Source of the DNA: an uncultured Alphaproteobacteria bacterium
GTDB taxonomy: Bacteria > Pseudomonadota > Alphaproteobacteria > RF32 > CAG-239
DNA length: 45,700 nucleotides
Direction of reading: 5' to 3'
Assembly (NCBI GenBank): GCA_904501925.1
Contig: CAJGCO010000013.1
Coordinates: 1-45,700, forward strand
The stretch's first letter is position 1. Every line of letters begins with the position of its first letter. A model generated the notes under the pieces. It did not search any database. It was not told the DNA's origin and worked only from the letters and a program-made list of their open reading frames with translations. Position numbers and translations under genes: made by a program. This document shows, piece after piece, positions 1-8,685 of this stretch.

Positions 1-2
1 AC

Positions 3-1121
3 TTATTACAAGCAATTGCAAGAGTTAATCGTGTATTTGATGGTGATGCTGGCAAACAAAGCAAAACTGCTGGTTTGATTGTTGACTACTCTAAAAATGC
101 TAAAAACCTTAAAAATGCTTTAGAGTTATTTTCTAACTATGCGCCTAAAGATATTGAAAATGCATTGTTAGATGCTGATAGCCAAATTTTTGTGTTGAAG
201 AGTATTTTTGAACGTCTGCATGATGTGTTTAGAAATATCAAAGATGTTAACAACACCAATGCTTATATTGAGTTTTTGAAAGATCATGAAAAAGAAAGAG
301 AAGCTTTTTATGATGATGTAAATAAATTTATCAAGCAATTTTCGGTTTGTTATTCGTTGTATGATTTTCATGAGAAAATAGATACAAATGATTTGCTAAC
401 TTATAAAAAGGACTTGAAAAGGTTTATTGAAATTAAGAAAACAACACAGTTAGCTATGGCTGAAAAAGTTGATTTTTCGAAATATAAAGACCAGATATTG
501 AAATTGTTGGATAAATATGTTACCGCAAAAGATGTTGAGGTGCTTTCAAAAGAAATCAGTTTATCTAACATGTATGAATTTAACCAATATATTGAAGATC
601 AAAAAAATGGCTTATCAGATAAGTCTAAAGCTGATGCAATACTCGCTCAAACCAAAAAGGTTATTCAAGAAAAATATCATCAAGATGAGGCTTTTTATGG
701 TAAATTTAGCGAGTTAATTGATAAATTGCTTAAAGATTTGAAAAATGCAAAAAAAGAAGATTTAGAAGCTTTGCTTAACCAAGCTAAAGATTATCAAAAA
801 AATGTTACGGATTATGTTGATAGTGATATTCCTGAAGAAATAAGAGCTGTAAAGATTTATCACCCATTTTATCGTAATATTAAAGACTTTTTCAAATCAA
901 CAGGCGATGGATATGGTGAAATTGTTGAACATATAGTTGATATTATCAAATCTAAAAAAGTTGTAGATTTTCAAAATAACACAAGTGTAAAAAGAGATAT
1001 CCTTTTTGCTATTGAAGATTATTTGTTTGATGAGGTTGAAGAAGATTTATCGGCATCAGTAGTTGAGCAAATTGCACAAACTGCATGGAACTTGGCTATT
1101 CAAAATAAGGATATGCTCTAA
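3..1121 (+). CDS. hsdR: Type I restriction enzyme subunit R (HsdR), C-terminal part, 5' truncated by the window
   Basis: The frame is open from the window edge, so the start lies outside; a TTG at 75 is not a credible start because coding continues upstream of it. The first residues read LLQAIARVNRVFDG followed by GLIVDY, which is the conserved helicase motif VI (QxxxRxxR) and following strand of HsdR proteins. The remaining ~340 residues are charged and helical, as expected for the C-terminal domain that docks on the HsdM/HsdS methyltransferase. HsdR translocates DNA using ATP and cleaves unmodified DNA. hsdM and hsdS are not in the window and would be upstream. The stop overlaps the next ATG by one base (TAATG), so translational coupling with the metallopeptidase is likely. 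Confidence 0.88.
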   Translation, partial: LLQAIARVNRVFDGDAGKQSKTAGLIVDYSKNAKNLKNALELFSNYAPKDIENALLDADSQIFVLKSIFERLHDVFRNIKDVNNTNAYIEFLKDHEKEREAFYDDVNKFIKQFSVCYSLYDFHEKIDTNDLLTYKKDLKRFIEIKKTTQLAMAEKVDFSKYKDQILKLLDKYVTAKDVEVLSKEISLSNMYEFNQYIEDQKNGLSDKSKADAILAQTKKVIQEKYHQDEAFYGKFSELIDKLLKDLKNAKKEDLEALLNQAKDYQKNVTDYVDSDIPEEIRAVKIYHPFYRNIKDFFKSTGDGYGEIVEHIVDIIKSKKVVDFQNNTSVKRDILFAIEDYLFDEVEEDLSASVVEQIAQTAWNLAIQNKDML

Positions 1122-1804
1122 TGTTTGAAAATTATGATTTTAGAATAATTAAAGAAGACAGGAAATCTTTATCTGCGGAGGTTTATCCTGATTTTCGAAT
1201 AATTATAAAAGCTCCAATTCAAGCAAAAGATTTTGAAATTGATAATTTTATCAAAAGAAAAACATTATGGATTGATAAGCAATTATCATATTTTAAGCAA
1301 TTTAATGCTCCTGAAAATAAAATTTATGAATCAGGAAGTTCTACTCTTTACCTTGGACGTCAATATCAGGTTATAATTGAAAAAGCAGCTCTTAAAAATG
1401 TTGTAAAGCTATCTAATAATAAAATTTATGTTTTATCATCTGCACCTCAAAAGATTGATGAAATAAATAAAGCATTTCAAGAGTGGCTTGTGAAACGAGC
1501 AGAAATTATTTTCAATGAGCGTCTTAACGAATGCATTAAGGCTTTTCCAGATGTAGAAAAACCAGTATTAAAAATAAGAAAACTTAATAAACGTTGGGGA
1601 AGCTATTTGAAAAAACACGAAATTGTTTTGAATCCCGAATTAATAAAGGCTAGCAAAAAATCAATTGATTATGTCATTTATCATGAGTTATGCCATATTT
1701 ATTATGATAGACATACAGAAGATTTTTATAACCTACTATCAATCAAAATGCCTAATTGGAAGCAAGTAAAACAAAATTTTGAGTTAAAATTACTAAGTAT
1801 TTAG
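1121..1804 (+). CDS. YgjP-type (DUF45/WLM-like) metallopeptidase
   Basis: 227 residues, the usual length for YgjP-type SprT-like zinc hydrolases. Visible signatures are RWGSY (about residues 158-162), which matches the family's RWGS motif, and HELCH (about 188-192) with a further His at about 198 (RHTEDFY) as third zinc ligand. The N-terminal half is the beta-rich region normal for the family. No signal peptide, so cytoplasmic. Its ATG overlaps the hsdR stop. Genes of this family are often found directly downstream of hsdR in type I restriction loci; what they do there is not established. Family call is firm, role is not. Confidence 0.85.
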   Translation: MFENYDFRIIKEDRKSLSAEVYPDFRIIIKAPIQAKDFEIDNFIKRKTLWIDKQLSYFKQFNAPENKIYESGSSTLYLGRQYQVIIEKAALKNVVKLSNNKIYVLSSAPQKIDEINKAFQEWLVKRAEIIFNERLNECIKAFPDVEKPVLKIRKLNKRWGSYLKKHEIVLNPELIKASKKSIDYVIYHELCHIYYDRHTEDFYNLLSIKMPNWKQVKQNFELKLLSI

Positions 1805-1820
1805 GAGTTAAAAAACAACA

Positions 1821-2279
1821 ATGATTAAAGTTTTATTTGTATGTTTGGGAAATATATGTCGGTCGCCGATGGCACAGTTTGTATTTAAGCAAATGGTTGA
1901 AGATCGAGGTCTGTCCGATCAGTTTGAAATAGATTCTGCCGCCACCGAGGGATATAATGAAATGTGTCATGCAGGCATTCACTATGGCACTCGGGATATA
2001 TTAACAGCTATGCAGGTTCCTTTTGAAGAACATTATTCTCGCCGCATTCGTCCTCGTGATTATGCTTATTATGATTATATTTTGGCGATGGATGACAGCA
2101 ATATTGAATACATTCAATCTATCGTTGGCGTTGATACAGATAACAAAATCCACCGCTTACTCGATTTTGCAAACAAACCTCGCAATATCAAAGACCCTTG
2201 GTACACCGGCAATTTTGATGAAACCTATTGGGATATCGTTGAAGGTTGTGATGCATTTTTGAAGTATTTGAAATTGTAA
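1821..2279 (+). CDS. Low-molecular-weight protein-tyrosine-phosphatase
   Basis: 152 residues, full length for the LMW-PTP family. The N-terminus carries the P-loop CLGNICRS (about residues 8-15), i.e. CX5R followed by Ser, and the C-terminal general-acid motif appears as KDPWYTGNFDETYW. These enzymes dephosphorylate phosphotyrosine through a Cys-phosphate intermediate; bacterial members often act on capsule tyrosine kinases or small molecules. Here no capsule kinase is adjacent, and the gene follows hsdR and the YgjP gene by 16 nt, so it may be co-transcribed with them. Substrate unknown. Confidence 0.9.
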   Translation: MIKVLFVCLGNICRSPMAQFVFKQMVEDRGLSDQFEIDSAATEGYNEMCHAGIHYGTRDILTAMQVPFEEHYSRRIRPRDYAYYDYILAMDDSNIEYIQSIVGVDTDNKIHRLLDFANKPRNIKDPWYTGNFDETYWDIVEGCDAFLKYLKL

Positions 2280-2345
2280 ATCTTGTGAATTTATAAACTA
2301 AAGCTTATATATACTTATATAAACGAAAGATTAGGAAATAATAAA

Positions 2346-3209
2346 ATGAGTAATGAGATTGCAAATATAATTAATAATTGGATTGATAAAACAGATTGGA
2401 TTGGACACATTATTACCTGCTTATCTGTATTCATTGGTGCTTATTTTGCTTATATATTTGCTAATCGACAAGAGAGACAAAAAGATAAAAAATTAGAAAT
2501 CGATAATTATTATACTTTTTGGAATAAAGTGGCTTTATCTCTAAATAATTTGTTTATTTATAAAGAAGTTTATATGGATAGGATTAAACAAGCTTTTGAG
2601 AAAGATGATTTTAAGGAAGCATTACAAACTTCTTATATACCAGATTGCGATTTTTCGTTTGATGAAAAAGCGTATTTTTTAAATACGTATAACAGGTGTT
2701 TTTTGACAGAATTAGCGCTACTATCAAAAATAAATGATGCAGCAATAGAGGAAATAAAAAGCCATTATCAAAATGTTTTTGAAGTGTTATACGCTTTTGA
2801 GAATAAAAAACGAGTTTTCCCAGAAAAATATGAGTTATTAAAGAGACGTTTTATATCTTTTTATAACGAATTTGAGCATCTTTGTGCTAGAGCATATTAT
2901 ATTAATAAGGAATTCACTAAAGGTTTTGAAAAATATTTTAATCTTTATTGCTATGAAGGAGTAACAAACAATTTAGAGTTTGAATCTAAAATAAATGAAC
3001 GAATTAACAATAAAGAGAATATTCAATATATAAAACAAAGAGAAGTCATGTTTGATGTGTATTGGCAGATTGATTCCAATATTTATTGTCTTATTTGCTT
3101 GTATATAAGGAAACTGAAGTATTCTATTAAGAGACTAATCAACTTTTTCAAAATACCTAAGATATGCAAAAATTGTCGTTGTCGCAAAATTAATGTTAAG
3201 AAAAAATAA
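2346..3209 (+). CDS. Membrane-anchored protein of unknown function
   Basis: 287 residues, no recognised family. One hydrophobic segment near the N-terminus (about residues 19-41, containing ITCLSVFIGAYFAYIF) is followed at once by a charged stretch RQERQKDKK, which predicts a single N-terminal membrane helix with the bulk in the cytoplasm. The rest is rich in aromatic and charged residues and probably helical. It ends in a basic Cys cluster (CKNCRCRK) that could bind metal. AT-rich codon usage and position between restriction genes and a helicase suggest accessory DNA. An ORF of this length with normal amino-acid composition is probably real. Confidence 0.6.
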   Translation: MSNEIANIINNWIDKTDWIGHIITCLSVFIGAYFAYIFANRQERQKDKKLEIDNYYTFWNKVALSLNNLFIYKEVYMDRIKQAFEKDDFKEALQTSYIPDCDFSFDEKAYFLNTYNRCFLTELALLSKINDAAIEEIKSHYQNVFEVLYAFENKKRVFPEKYELLKRRFISFYNEFEHLCARAYYINKEFTKGFEKYFNLYCYEGVTNNLEFESKINERINNKENIQYIKQREVMFDVYWQIDSNIYCLICLYIRKLKYSIKRLINFFKIPKICKNCRCRKINVKKK

Positions 3210-3231
3210 TTAGTATTATAGGCATGTAGGT

Positions 3232-3474
3232 TTATAAATCTTTCCTTTTTTGGAGATCAGTTTTTAGTTTATTTTCGCATTGTTTGTATTTAGCAACCAT
3301 TTGTTCTAATTTATGAGCTAGACGATTGATTTCGTATTTATATTTAAGTGGTTGCGCTGAGGTGTTAAATCTGCTAAGTCGTCTGTCCAGTCTATCAAGT
3401 ACTCTAATTGCGTGGTTATAAACCATTGGCATACTGACTTTATGATTAGGTGGAATGTCATTATAATTTTTCAT
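3232..3474 (-). CDS. Small helical protein of unknown function
   Basis: 80 residues, basic, with a long predicted helix over the second half (heptad-like spacing in NRLAHKLEQMVAKYKQCENKL). Its start overlaps the end of the upstream minus-strand gene by 14 nt, so the two are probably co-translated. No family recognised. Together they are oriented away from the helicase gene on the other strand. Confidence 0.5.
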   Translation of the reverse strand: MKNYNDIPPNHKVSMPMVYNHAIRVLDRLDRRLSRFNTSAQPLKYKYEINRLAHKLEQMVAKYKQCENKLKTDLQKRKDL

Positions 3475-3775
3475 TTTCTACTCCCATATATCGGCAATAA
3501 CTTGAACCGGAAGGATCAACATAAAGCGTTGGCTTGCCTTGGCATTCTATAGCGACTACTTTGCGGTGTCCAAAATCATCATAACCACCTTTACCGGATA
3601 AGAAAATATAGCTGTCTAATGGGCGTTGGCAGAGAGCCTCATACCAAGTTGGTGGTAGATTGACAGTTTCTTCAATCAAGACCTCTTCAGCCTCATGTGT
3701 ATACTTTTTGCATAAAGTTTTTACTTCTTCAAAATCCGAAGGTTTTCGCACCATATAAACTTTAACTGTTTCCAT
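3461..3775 (-). CDS. Small soluble protein of unknown function
   Basis: 104 residues, acidic to neutral, no signal peptide or membrane helix. The minus-strand ATG at 3775 has a clear AAAGGAG ribosome-binding sequence just upstream (complement of about 3780-3786). The C-terminal half contains LPPTWYEALCQRPLDSY and a Gly-rich GKGGYDDFG stretch; I do not recognise a family. It overlaps the next minus-strand gene by 14 nt, and shares a ~157-nt intergenic region with the divergent helicase gene, so a regulatory link is possible but not shown. Confidence 0.55.
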   Translation of the reverse strand: METVKVYMVRKPSDFEEVKTLCKKYTHEAEEVLIEETVNLPPTWYEALCQRPLDSYIFLSGKGGYDDFGHRKVVAIECQGKPTLYVDPSGSSYCRYMGVENEKL

Positions 3776-3932
3776 AATGACTCCTTTCGTTACAAGACAA
3801 TGAATGCTTGGAAAAACGAAGAAGTCCAGTCAATTTAAGAAAAAATAGTGCTAGAACCTTGTAATTTATAAAACTTTAGGTTATGCTTATATAACTTATT
3901 TACTATTAACTTAAATTGAACAAGGATAATAG

Positions 3933-6900
3933 ATGTTTAATATTGGAGATGTTGTTGTTTTAAAATCAAATCCATCTAAAATTGGAACAATTCATGGTGC
4001 TTCGAAAATAAGATTAAACAGAACAATTTGGCCCATCAAATTTAATAATGGCATTTTACAACAAATTCCGGAAGATCAATTGGAATTGCAGCAAACAATA
4101 GAAAGCTATACATTACCAGATTTAATTGGTATGAATAAATTCTCATCAGCTAACGATGTTCGCCAAGTTATAACACAAACAAGAATCAATGGAAATCTTA
4201 GTAATATCATATATAGTATGGATGTTACCAATACAGATTTTTATGCATATCAATTTAAACCAGTATGTAAAATTATAAACTCTCCATCTAATTCTATTTT
4301 AATCGCTGATGAAGTTGGTTTAGGTAAAACAATTGAAGCCGGGCTTATTTGGACTGAATTAAAACAACGATATGATTTTAAAAGATTACTTATTGTTTGC
4401 CCAAAAGTTTTAAGTGAAAAATGGCGTGTAGAATTACGAAATAAAATTGGTGTAAAAGCAGAAATTGTCAAAGCATCTGATGCTGTTAAAAGAATAAACT
4501 CAGATGAGGATTTTGCTTTAATTTGTAGCATTCAAGGAATGGCTTCCGAACAAATACAAGCAGAACTAGCAAAATACTATGAAGATGATAAAGAACTAAT
4601 TGATATGCTTATTATAGATGAGGCTCATTATCTAAGAAATTCAGAAACAAGAGCTCATAAGTGCGCTAACCTCTTAAGAAAAATTTCTGATTATGCTGTT
4701 TTTCTATCTGCAACTCCAATTCAAAATAAAACGGATGACCTATTCTCTTTGGTTAATATACTAGACGAAGATCATTTTCCTATCCAAGAATATTTTGATA
4801 GAATGCTAAAAAACAATGAACAATTAGTTCAATTACGAAAAAGATTAATTTCTTCTCGTTTAAATAATGATGAAGTTATAGAAGCTTTAGAAAATATTCA
4901 AGCTTCAGATCATTTTGGTATAATGAGGGATAGCAAACAATTAGAAAGCCTTATTCAAAAACTTAAGAAAAAACAAGCTCCCATAGGGCTCAAAGAATCA
5001 CAAGAAATTGCATATGAATTAGATGAAATAAATTCCATTGGATACATTTATAATAGAACAAGAAAAAGAGATGTTCATGAATTCAGAGCTGTTCGAGAAG
5101 CAATTCCTGAAAAAATAGAAATGAGTATATATGAACAAGAATTATATGATACAGTTACTAAATCTATTCATGAGTACGCTGAAAATAATGTTATGGGAGC
5201 TGGTCCTGGTTTTACCCTTTTTCTATTATGTCAACCGCAACGAATGTTAACAAGTTGTTTATATTCAACTTTACAATCTTGGAAAGAAAAAAATGCGAAT
5301 ATCTATAATGAAGATGTAGAAAACATAGATGAAGAAAAACTGCCTAGTGACTTTATGAGAGCCATATACGACAAAATATCAAAATTCAAGTATGAAAAAG
5401 AATTGCTCAAAAATGATACCAAATTTGAAAGACTTTTAGAAACAATAAAAGATATGCAAGCAAAGTATCCCGATGAAAAAATTGTATTGTTTTCTTCTTT
5501 CATACCAACTCTAGAATATTTACATACAAGATTACATGAACATAATATAGATTCTATACTTTTAACTGGAAAAGTTAAAAGTAAAGATGAAGTATTATCC
5601 AAATTCCAAAAAGATGAAAATATCAAAATACTATTGGCATCTGAAGTTGGTAGTGAAGGTGTAGATTTACAGTTCTGTCGCTTACTTATAAACTATGATC
5701 TTCCATGGAATCCAATGAGAGTTGAACAACGTATAGGCCGTCTTGATCGTATAGGACAAAAATCTGATAAAATACTCATATGGAATTTATTTCACGATAG
5801 TACTATTGATGCTAGAATTTACGAAAAATTATATACAAAATTCAATATTTGTACCAGTGTTTTAGGTGATTTTGAAGTTGTTCTTGGCGACATGTTTAAA
5901 CAATTATCATTAAACTTATTACTATTGTCACCTGAAGAACAAAGCAAAAAGATCGAGCAGACTGAACGAGCTATTATAAATAAAAAAATTGAAAATGAAA
6001 AATTAGAAAGCAGTGCGGCTGAACTTGCTGCATATGGTGATTACATTTTGGAACGAATACAAGCAGAACAAGGAAAAAAAATCACAGCAAAAGATTTATC
6101 TTCTTATGTTCTTGGAACGATAAGAAAGCTTTATCCGACGGTATTATCTAGTAAAACACACAATGAAAATGAATACACTATTTCATTTCCCGTTAGTTTT
6201 GCCAGTGATTTTTCGCAGTTCTGTGAACGAAATGGATATGGTTCTCACTCTAAAATATTACAAAACTATTCAAATATAATATGTTCTTTTAATAATAAAA
6301 TAACAGCATCATCTCCTAATTCAGAAATTATAAATCAGACACATCCTATCATTAAATTTTTACGTGAAAAAATAAAAGACATTGATTTTTCAACATATCC
6401 TTGTGCGGCCATACGTATTAAAGGAGAAAATAAAGGGGAATATTTAATTGGCGCTTCATTTGTATCTGCCCAGGGAATAACTCATTATGCTAAAATACTA
6501 TACTCAGGATATGATTTACATTCAAAAAAGACGATTTCAGATGATTTATCAGAGGAATTGATATTGAGAGCTGTCTCTGATGGACTAGATTGGACGGATC
6601 GTGGTGGAATTAATTATCAGGAACTTGAAACTTTAGCATCGGAAATTCTAGGAATAAATGAAGAAAAATATGATGAAGAAATTCAAAAAATAGAAAATAA
6701 AAACTTCGATCGCGCTGAATTACAGAAAAAGACAATTGAAAATCACTTAGAAGATAAACGTAACAAATTTAATATGCTACGCGAAAAACTTATCAGTGAA
6801 CATAAAGAAAAAATGATACCTGCAAACGAAGGAAAATTCCGAAAAATGGAATCTAATCTATTATTGAAACTAGAAAATATAGAAAAAAACAAACAACTTA

Positions 6901-6947
6901 TCTATGATAAAGATGATATTTGTATGGTCCTTTTAAAAGTGGAGTAA
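3933..6947 (+). CDS. SNF2/RapA-type superfamily 2 helicase
   Basis: 1004 residues. Short beta-rich N-terminal module (about 1-50, GDVVVLKSNPSKIGTI) reminiscent of the Tudor/KOW-like start of RapA-type enzymes. Helicase core: Walker A DEVGLGKTIEAGL (about 126-138), DEAH box in LIIDEAHYLRN (about 229-232), motif III SATP (about 259-262), second RecA lobe with IVLFSSF (about 512-518), and motif VI RIGRLDRIGQ (about 599-608). That order and spelling match SNF2-family ATP-driven DNA translocases. The C-terminal ~330 residues are charged, coiled-coil-like and unassigned; no nuclease or methylase motif is visible. The next gene starts 3 nt after the stop, so the two form an operon. Related helicases occur in phage-defence systems (e.g. 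DrmD of DISARM), but the other DISARM genes are absent. Confidence 0.87.
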   Translation: MFNIGDVVVLKSNPSKIGTIHGASKIRLNRTIWPIKFNNGILQQIPEDQLELQQTIESYTLPDLIGMNKFSSANDVRQVITQTRINGNLSNIIYSMDVTNTDFYAYQFKPVCKIINSPSNSILIADEVGLGKTIEAGLIWTELKQRYDFKRLLIVCPKVLSEKWRVELRNKIGVKAEIVKASDAVKRINSDEDFALICSIQGMASEQIQAELAKYYEDDKELIDMLIIDEAHYLRNSETRAHKCANLLRKISDYAVFLSATPIQNKTDDLFSLVNILDEDHFPIQEYFDRMLKNNEQLVQLRKRLISSRLNNDEVIEALENIQASDHFGIMRDSKQLESLIQKLKKKQAPIGLKESQEIAYELDEINSIGYIYNRTRKRDVHEFRAVREAIPEKIEMSIYEQELYDTVTKSIHEYAENNVMGAGPGFTLFLLCQPQRMLTSCLYSTLQSWKEKNANIYNEDVENIDEEKLPSDFMRAIYDKISKFKYEKELLKNDTKFERLLETIKDMQAKYPDEKIVLFSSFIPTLEYLHTRLHEHNIDSILLTGKVKSKDEVLSKFQKDENIKILLASEVGSEGVDLQFCRLLINYDLPWNPMRVEQRIGRLDRIGQKSDKILIWNLFHDSTIDARIYEKLYTKFNICTSVLGDFEVVLGDMFKQLSLNLLLLSPEEQSKKIEQTERAIINKKIENEKLESSAAELAAYGDYILERIQAEQGKKITAKDLSSYVLGTIRKLYPTVLSSKTHNENEYTISFPVSFASDFSQFCERNGYGSHSKILQNYSNIICSFNNKITASSPNSEIINQTHPIIKFLREKIKDIDFSTYPCAAIRIKGENKGEYLIGASFVSAQGITHYAKILYSGYDLHSKKTISDDLSEELILRAVSDGLDWTDRGGINYQELETLASEILGINEEKYDEEIQKIENKNFDRAELQKKTIENHLEDKRNKFNMLREKLISEHKEKMIPANEGKFRKMESNLLLKLENIEKNKQLIYDKDDICMVLLKVE

Positions 6948-6950
6948 CAA

Positions 6951-8186
6951 ATGGAAAAAGAAATTTTAGATTTATGTATTGGTTTGGATATAGGAACATC
7001 AACTACTAAAGTTGTGATACATCCTCTTTTTGCAGATGATAGTTTTTTTGTTGTGGACTTCGAAAAAGATAAAACCGAAGATGCAACTTACCTACTTCCT
7101 ACAAAACTCGCTATAAATCTTGAAACGAAACAATTTGAGTTACCTCTATATAGAATAGAACAAGAAATTCCTAGTTTTTTTGAACGGTTGGCAAGTAAAT
7201 TTTCAAAGGTTTCTATTAGTGAGAAAACTCATAAACAGAAAATTTTAGAAAATCTAAAAGTAAATTTTATGAATAACGAAGAAAACTCAGCAGATTACCT
7301 AAGGGTATTTATTGCTCTTGTTATACAATATTCTAAAGAATGGTTTGTAAAAAAATATAGCAATAGAGACTTTATGAAAAACAAAGAAATCATATGGTCA
7401 ATTAATATGGGAATTCCATCTGCTAAATTTAGTTCTACAGGAGATAATAAAAAATATTTAAACCTTCTTAAAACAGCATATAATTTGTCAAAAAAATCAA
7501 AGATAGATTTAAACAATTATAAAAAGATTGATAATTCCGATCCTGATATAGAGTATTCAGTTATTCCAGAGATTGTTGCGGCTGTTTCATCTTTTGTAAC
7601 ACAAGAAGATTCTGCTGCACAAGGTTTATATTGTGCAATAGATATAGGCGCAGGAACAACGGACATCTGTACCTTCAGAATTCATCGAAATGAATCTGCA
7701 GATATTTATTCATTCTTTAAATCATCTGTATTAGAACTTGGTGCTGACAGATACTATGAAGCAACAAATAAAGGAAATATAGAAAAAAGCTTCTTTAAAC
7801 AACTTGGTAGTGTAATATGGAGAACAAAAATAAATAGAGATCCTAATGCAGATGAATGGGAAAGCTATTTGCCTCTAATTATCTGTGGCGGTGGTTCTTA
7901 TATAAAAGCATATAAAGAGGTAATTTATAATTATGAACGTGATATTTTAATAAAACAATTAAGTCATAGAGGTTTTAAAGGGTATAGAAATATTTTATTA
8001 CCAGATACACAATATATACATACTTCTGAATCAATTGACCCAAAAAGACTTTTAGTTGCCCAAGGACTTTGTTTCTCAACGGATTTTTATGATGACATGA
8101 AAAAATATTATGCCGAAACAGAAATTGAAGATATTCCAATAAAACAAAAAAAAGAATTTGAAGAAATAACAAAAGATGTTTGTTAG
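6951..8186 (+). CDS. Hsp70/actin-fold ATPase, partner of the SNF2 helicase
   Basis: 411 residues. Phosphate-1 loop GLDIGTSTTKVV (about 12-23), phosphate-2 loop AIDIGAGTTDICTF (about 229-242) and an adenosine-type motif ICGGGSYI (about 311-318) place it in the Hsp70/actin/ParM superfamily. It lacks the Hsp70 substrate-binding domain (DnaK is ~640 residues), so a chaperone role is unlikely; plasmid-segregation ParM or a signalling ATPase are alternatives. It starts 3 nt after the helicase and is followed by a hairpin terminator, so the operon appears to hold just these two genes. No function is known to me for this pair. Confidence 0.82.
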   Translation: MEKEILDLCIGLDIGTSTTKVVIHPLFADDSFFVVDFEKDKTEDATYLLPTKLAINLETKQFELPLYRIEQEIPSFFERLASKFSKVSISEKTHKQKILENLKVNFMNNEENSADYLRVFIALVIQYSKEWFVKKYSNRDFMKNKEIIWSINMGIPSAKFSSTGDNKKYLNLLKTAYNLSKKSKIDLNNYKKIDNSDPDIEYSVIPEIVAAVSSFVTQEDSAAQGLYCAIDIGAGTTDICTFRIHRNESADIYSFFKSSVLELGADRYYEATNKGNIEKSFFKQLGSVIWRTKINRDPNADEWESYLPLIICGGGSYIKAYKEVIYNYERDILIKQLSHRGFKGYRNILLPDTQYIHTSESIDPKRLLVAQGLCFSTDFYDDMKKYYAETEIEDIPIKQKKEFEEITKDVC

Positions 8187-8261
8187 TATCCACACCCAAG
8201 TGGCCTTTAGTTCGCAACTGTAGTCCGGTGATGGATATGGGGTGCGAGGTTGGGGATAAGG

Positions 8262-8288
8262 AAAAGCGCCTAAATTAGGCGCTTTTTG
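8262..8288 (+). terminator. Rho-independent terminator of the helicase/ATPase operon
   Basis: Perfect 8-bp inverted repeat AGCGCCTA (8265-8272) and TAGGCGCT (8276-8283) with a 3-nt loop, flanked by A-run and followed by TTTT. It lies about 75 nt after the stop at 8186. The stretch from the stop to here is more GC-rich than the operon and I see no gene in it. Confidence 0.85.
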
Positions 8289-8440
8289 TTTTGGACGAGG
8301 TCAATCCAAAAGTATCTATTTTTCGTAATTTGAATGAAAAATCTCTTAGCGGTGGTTCGTATGCTCACATCATAAATGAAACACCGAATCTCTTGAAACC
8401 CCGCAAACTGTGGGCTTTTGAGACCTCATTAAAGCACAAA

Positions 8441-8469
8441 AAAAAGAGGATAGAAACATCCTCTTTTTA
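8441..8469 (-). terminator. Terminator downstream of the tRNA(CAU) gene
   Basis: Inverted repeat AAGAGGA (8444-8450) and TCCTCTT (8459-8465), 8-nt loop, with a run of at least eight T on the minus strand beyond it. It sits just after the 3' end of the minus-strand tRNA. Confidence 0.8.
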
Positions 8470-8473
8470 TAAA

Positions 8474-8550
8474 TGGTGGGTCCTGTAGGACTCGAACCTA
8501 CGACCAGACCGTTATGAGCGGCCGGCTCTAACCAACTGAGCTAAGGACCC
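8474..8550 (-). tRNA. tRNA with CAU anticodon (probably tRNA-Ile2; tRNA-Met possible)
   Basis: 77 nt cloverleaf with encoded CCA. Acceptor arms GGGTCCT and AGGACCC pair perfectly; D-arm GCTCAGTTGGTTAGAGC; anticodon stem GGCCG/CGGTC with loop CTCATAA, anticodon CAT; T-loop TTCGAGT. The start GGGTCCTTAGCTCAG and the GGTCG variable loop resemble lysidine-modified tRNA-Ile2 (reads AUA) more than elongator tRNA-Met, but sequence alone does not settle it. The 3' end faces the accessory block at 1-8290. Confidence 0.93.
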
Positions 8551-8642
8551 ATTGAGATATCTTTTATGATAAATGTTTTTGCTAGTCAAGATATTTTTTT
8601 TGTTTTATTCACTTTTTTTTATTGTGTGGATTTTTTATATAA

Positions 8643-8668
8643 AAAAAGAGGGTTTTGAACCCTCTATA
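8643..8668 (-). terminator. Terminator of the coiled-coil protein gene
   Basis: AGAGGG (8647-8652), loop TTTTGAA, CCCTCT (8660-8665); on the minus strand it is followed by seven T. It lies about 20 nt after the stop of the gene at 8686-9225. Confidence 0.8.
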
Positions 8669-8685
8669 ATAAAAAATATGAGCGA

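Noticed and set aside
8187..8473. Possible attachment site or integrase remnant between the ATPase gene and the tRNA
   Set aside because: More GC-rich than its surroundings, but I found no repeat of the tRNA 3' end and no recombinase-like reading frame in either strand.
8291..8488. 65-codon plus-strand ORF next to the tRNA(CAU)
   Set aside because: It runs through the tRNA terminator into the tRNA 3' end on the opposite strand and has no ribosome-binding site; its sequence looks like translated non-coding DNA.
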